Positions 62,719-64,000 of a stretch of 64,000 bases of DNA are shown here, piece by piece. Under the pieces are notes generated by a model. The model was not told where the DNA came from and did not search any database. It saw only the letters and a program-made list of their open reading frames with translations. The DNA comes from Pedobacter borealis DSM 19626 (GTDB lineage: Bacteria > Bacteroidota > Bacteroidia > Sphingobacteriales > Sphingobacteriaceae): the NCBI RefSeq assembly GCF_000708285.2, contig NZ_JAUG01000001.1, positions 62,001 through 126,000 of the forward strand. The letters are read 5' to 3'. The first letter of the stretch is position 1; each line of letters opens with the position of its first letter. The position numbers and the translations under genes were made by a program.

Positions 62719-62937
62719 ATGAGAGCAGAATTAATTCAAGAGCTCCAGTTATTACAAAATAGCAGAGCAAATAAATTTGCAGATGAACTGGCTGACAAGA
62801 TCTTATCTTCGGTTGATGCCGTTAACGAAAAAGTGCTATCATCAATGTCTAAACGTGGTAACATGTTAATGTTGCTCGAGAAAAGATTAAACTTTTCTAC
62901 GCTGCGGAAACTTAGGGAAAGATTTTTCAAGCCGTAA
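62719..62937 (+). CDS. Small helical protein of unknown function
   Basis: A 72-residue protein, helical throughout, with no signal peptide. It starts MRAELIQELQLLQNS, has KILSSVDAVNEKVLSSMSKR in the middle, and a basic end (RKLRERFFKP). It lies 50 bp upstream of the helicase gene and may be co-transcribed with it. I do not recognise it. Confidence 0.6.
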   Translation: MRAELIQELQLLQNSRANKFADELADKILSSVDAVNEKVLSSMSKRGNMLMLLEKRLNFSTLRKLRERFFKP

Positions 62938-62987
62938 CTAAGGCTGTAGTTCTTGGCGTAAAGAGAAATGATTACCTTTATGGCGGA

Positions 62988-64000
62988 ATGATAGAAAATG
63001 CCTTAAAAAAATTAAATATTACTGCACTTAATGAGATGCAGGAGTCTTCTGTAAAAGCAGCCAAGACTGGTAAAGATGTAATATTGATTGCGCCAACGGG
63101 TTCAGGGAAAACGCTGGCCTTTTTATTGCCATTACTTTCCAACCTAAAAACCGGAGTAAAAGGAGTGCAGGCTTTAATTTTGGTTCCTTCGAGAGAGCTT
63201 GCCTTACAAATAGAGCAGGTTTTTAAACAAATGGGTACTTCATTCAAAGTAAACTGCTGTTACGGTGGTCATGCCGTACGGATAGAAAAGAATAATCTTG
63301 CACATCCACCTGCCGTCCTGATCGGAACACCTGGTAGAATAGCTTACCATTTAGAGCATCAAAACTTTGACGAATCTTTTATAGAAACCTTAGTTTTAGA
63401 TGAATTTGATAAAGCACTGGAGTTTGGCTTTGAGCAAGACATGTCTTACATCATTGGCTCACTGCTTTCGCTAAAACAACGTATACTTACTTCTGCTACC
63501 AAAATGGAAGAAATTCCGGCTTTTGTAAAGTTAAATGTGCCTGTTGAAGTCGATTTTTCAAAAAATATCGAGGCAAAACCAGATCTAAAGCTCAAAAAAA
63601 TAACTGCACCTGCAGCCGATAAGTTAGATTACCTTTTCAGATTACTGAGTAAAATAGGTAGTAAAAATACATTGGTTTTTTGTAACCACAGGGAAACGGT
63701 AGATCGGATAAGTGATTTACTTTTCGAAAATGGTTTAGGTCACGATGTTTTTCATGGCGGGATGGAGCAGTTCGATCGTGAAAAGGCATTACTTAAATTT
63801 AGAAATGGTAGCCATCGGATTTTAATCACAACTGATCTCGCTGCCCGAGGCCTGGATATTCCTGAGGTGGAACATATTGTACATTATCAATTGCCTTACA
63901 CCGAAGATGCCTATATCCATCGCAATGGCAGAACGGCAAGGATGCATGCAAAAGGAACAGCTTATGCCATTTTAACTACAGAAGAACACTATAAGTATTT
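62988..64000 (+). CDS. DEAD-box-type RNA helicase, cut by the window end
   Basis: An open frame of 337 codons from ATG 62988 to the end of the window, the N-terminal part of a superfamily 2 RNA helicase. Motifs in order: Q-like TALNEMQ, I APTGSGKT, Ia PSRELAL, Ib TPGR, II as DEFD instead of DEAD, III SAT, IV LVFCNHRE, V TDLAARGLDIP, VI HRNGRTARM. Motif II thus has Phe in place of Ala. The core is otherwise complete. The C-terminal end is outside the window. Confidence 0.93.
   Translation, partial: MIENALKKLNITALNEMQESSVKAAKTGKDVILIAPTGSGKTLAFLLPLLSNLKTGVKGVQALILVPSRELALQIEQVFKQMGTSFKVNCCYGGHAVRIEKNNLAHPPAVLIGTPGRIAYHLEHQNFDESFIETLVLDEFDKALEFGFEQDMSYIIGSLLSLKQRILTSATKMEEIPAFVKLNVPVEVDFSKNIEAKPDLKLKKITAPAADKLDYLFRLLSKIGSKNTLVFCNHRETVDRISDLLFENGLGHDVFHGGMEQFDREKALLKFRNGSHRILITTDLAARGLDIPEVEHIVHYQLPYTEDAYIHRNGRTARMHAKGTAYAILTTEEHYKY

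Noticed and set aside
1..64000. tRNA, rRNA, tmRNA, riboswitches or prophage
   Set aside because: Read by eye for T-loop words, rRNA blocks and phage gene runs; none was found. A covariance search would be needed to exclude small RNAs.

Overview
The window looks like a chromosomal segment of a Sphingobacteriaceae bacterium (phylum Bacteroidota), most like Pedobacter. The evidence is AT-rich DNA, GLPGLI-family and PorT/PorG-like proteins, a type IX secretion C-terminal sorting domain, a split transketolase, a DUF6089-uppS-bamA-ompH-ompH gene order, and many exact TAnnTTTG boxes (the Bacteroidota -7 promoter element) in front of genes. No rRNA, tRNA, CRISPR array, intact prophage or conventional insertion sequence was seen. 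The genus is inferred, because there is no rRNA to anchor it.

Layout. 1-4.9 kb: a LytTR response regulator divergent from a small secreted peptide, a GLPGLI protein and a TonB-receptor-like outer-membrane barrel. 4.9-6.7 kb: an ECF sigma factor, a membrane protein with three FxVPxxYF repeats (probable anti-sigma factor) and a Spy/CpxP-like periplasmic protein. 6.7-12.3 kb: split transketolase, Bcp peroxidase, an M23 peptidase with an FAH-family hydrolase, and a T9SS-sorted protein. 12.4-16 kb: Kup potassium transporter, a 50-residue membrane ORF, and a RAYT (REP-associated tyrosine transposase) bracketed by hairpin repeats. 16-22.8 kb: amino-acid permease, MFS exporter, M3 oligopeptidase, UbiA-type prenyltransferase. 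22.8-26.6 kb: EngB divergent from UbiE-PorT, then an SDR and YqeY. 26.8-35.7 kb: a long envelope operon (hydrolase, CBS protein, NAD kinase, PorG-like, UppS, BamA, two OmpH/Skp, MurI). 36-47.4 kb: PurF-like enzyme, LysE, FucP-type symporter, dCMP deaminase, a lipoprotein, GuaA, a PBP1-like lipoprotein and an RNA methyltransferase. 47.5-55.5 kb: MarC, an O/P-type porin, two more amino-acid permeases and a membrane pyrophosphatase. 55.5-56.5 kb: a tandem structured repeat with telomere-like CCCTAAA arrays. 56.5-64 kb: a YhcC-like radical SAM protein, Amt with its own porin behind a sigma-54-like site, a DUF4468 protein, SRPBCC, TlpA and YkuK proteins, and a truncated DEAD-box-type helicase.

How it works together. 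Most genes are housekeeping or envelope functions: outer-membrane assembly (BamA, Skp), undecaprenyl and peptidoglycan supply (UppS, MurI, M23), T9SS (PorT, PorG, one cargo-type protein), menaquinone (UbiA, UbiE) and nutrient uptake. The non-ordinary content lies between genes: several hairpin repeat families (one with compensatory stem changes in eight copies), a RAYT nested inside two of them, and the duplicated structured repeat with TTTAGGG-type arrays. The 1-4.9 kb LytTR/peptide/GLPGLI/barrel locus is the best candidate for an undescribed regulated secretion or surface system.

Several long ORFs begin at a TTG that is part of a TAnnTTTG box. I moved those starts downstream and give the reasons in the entries.
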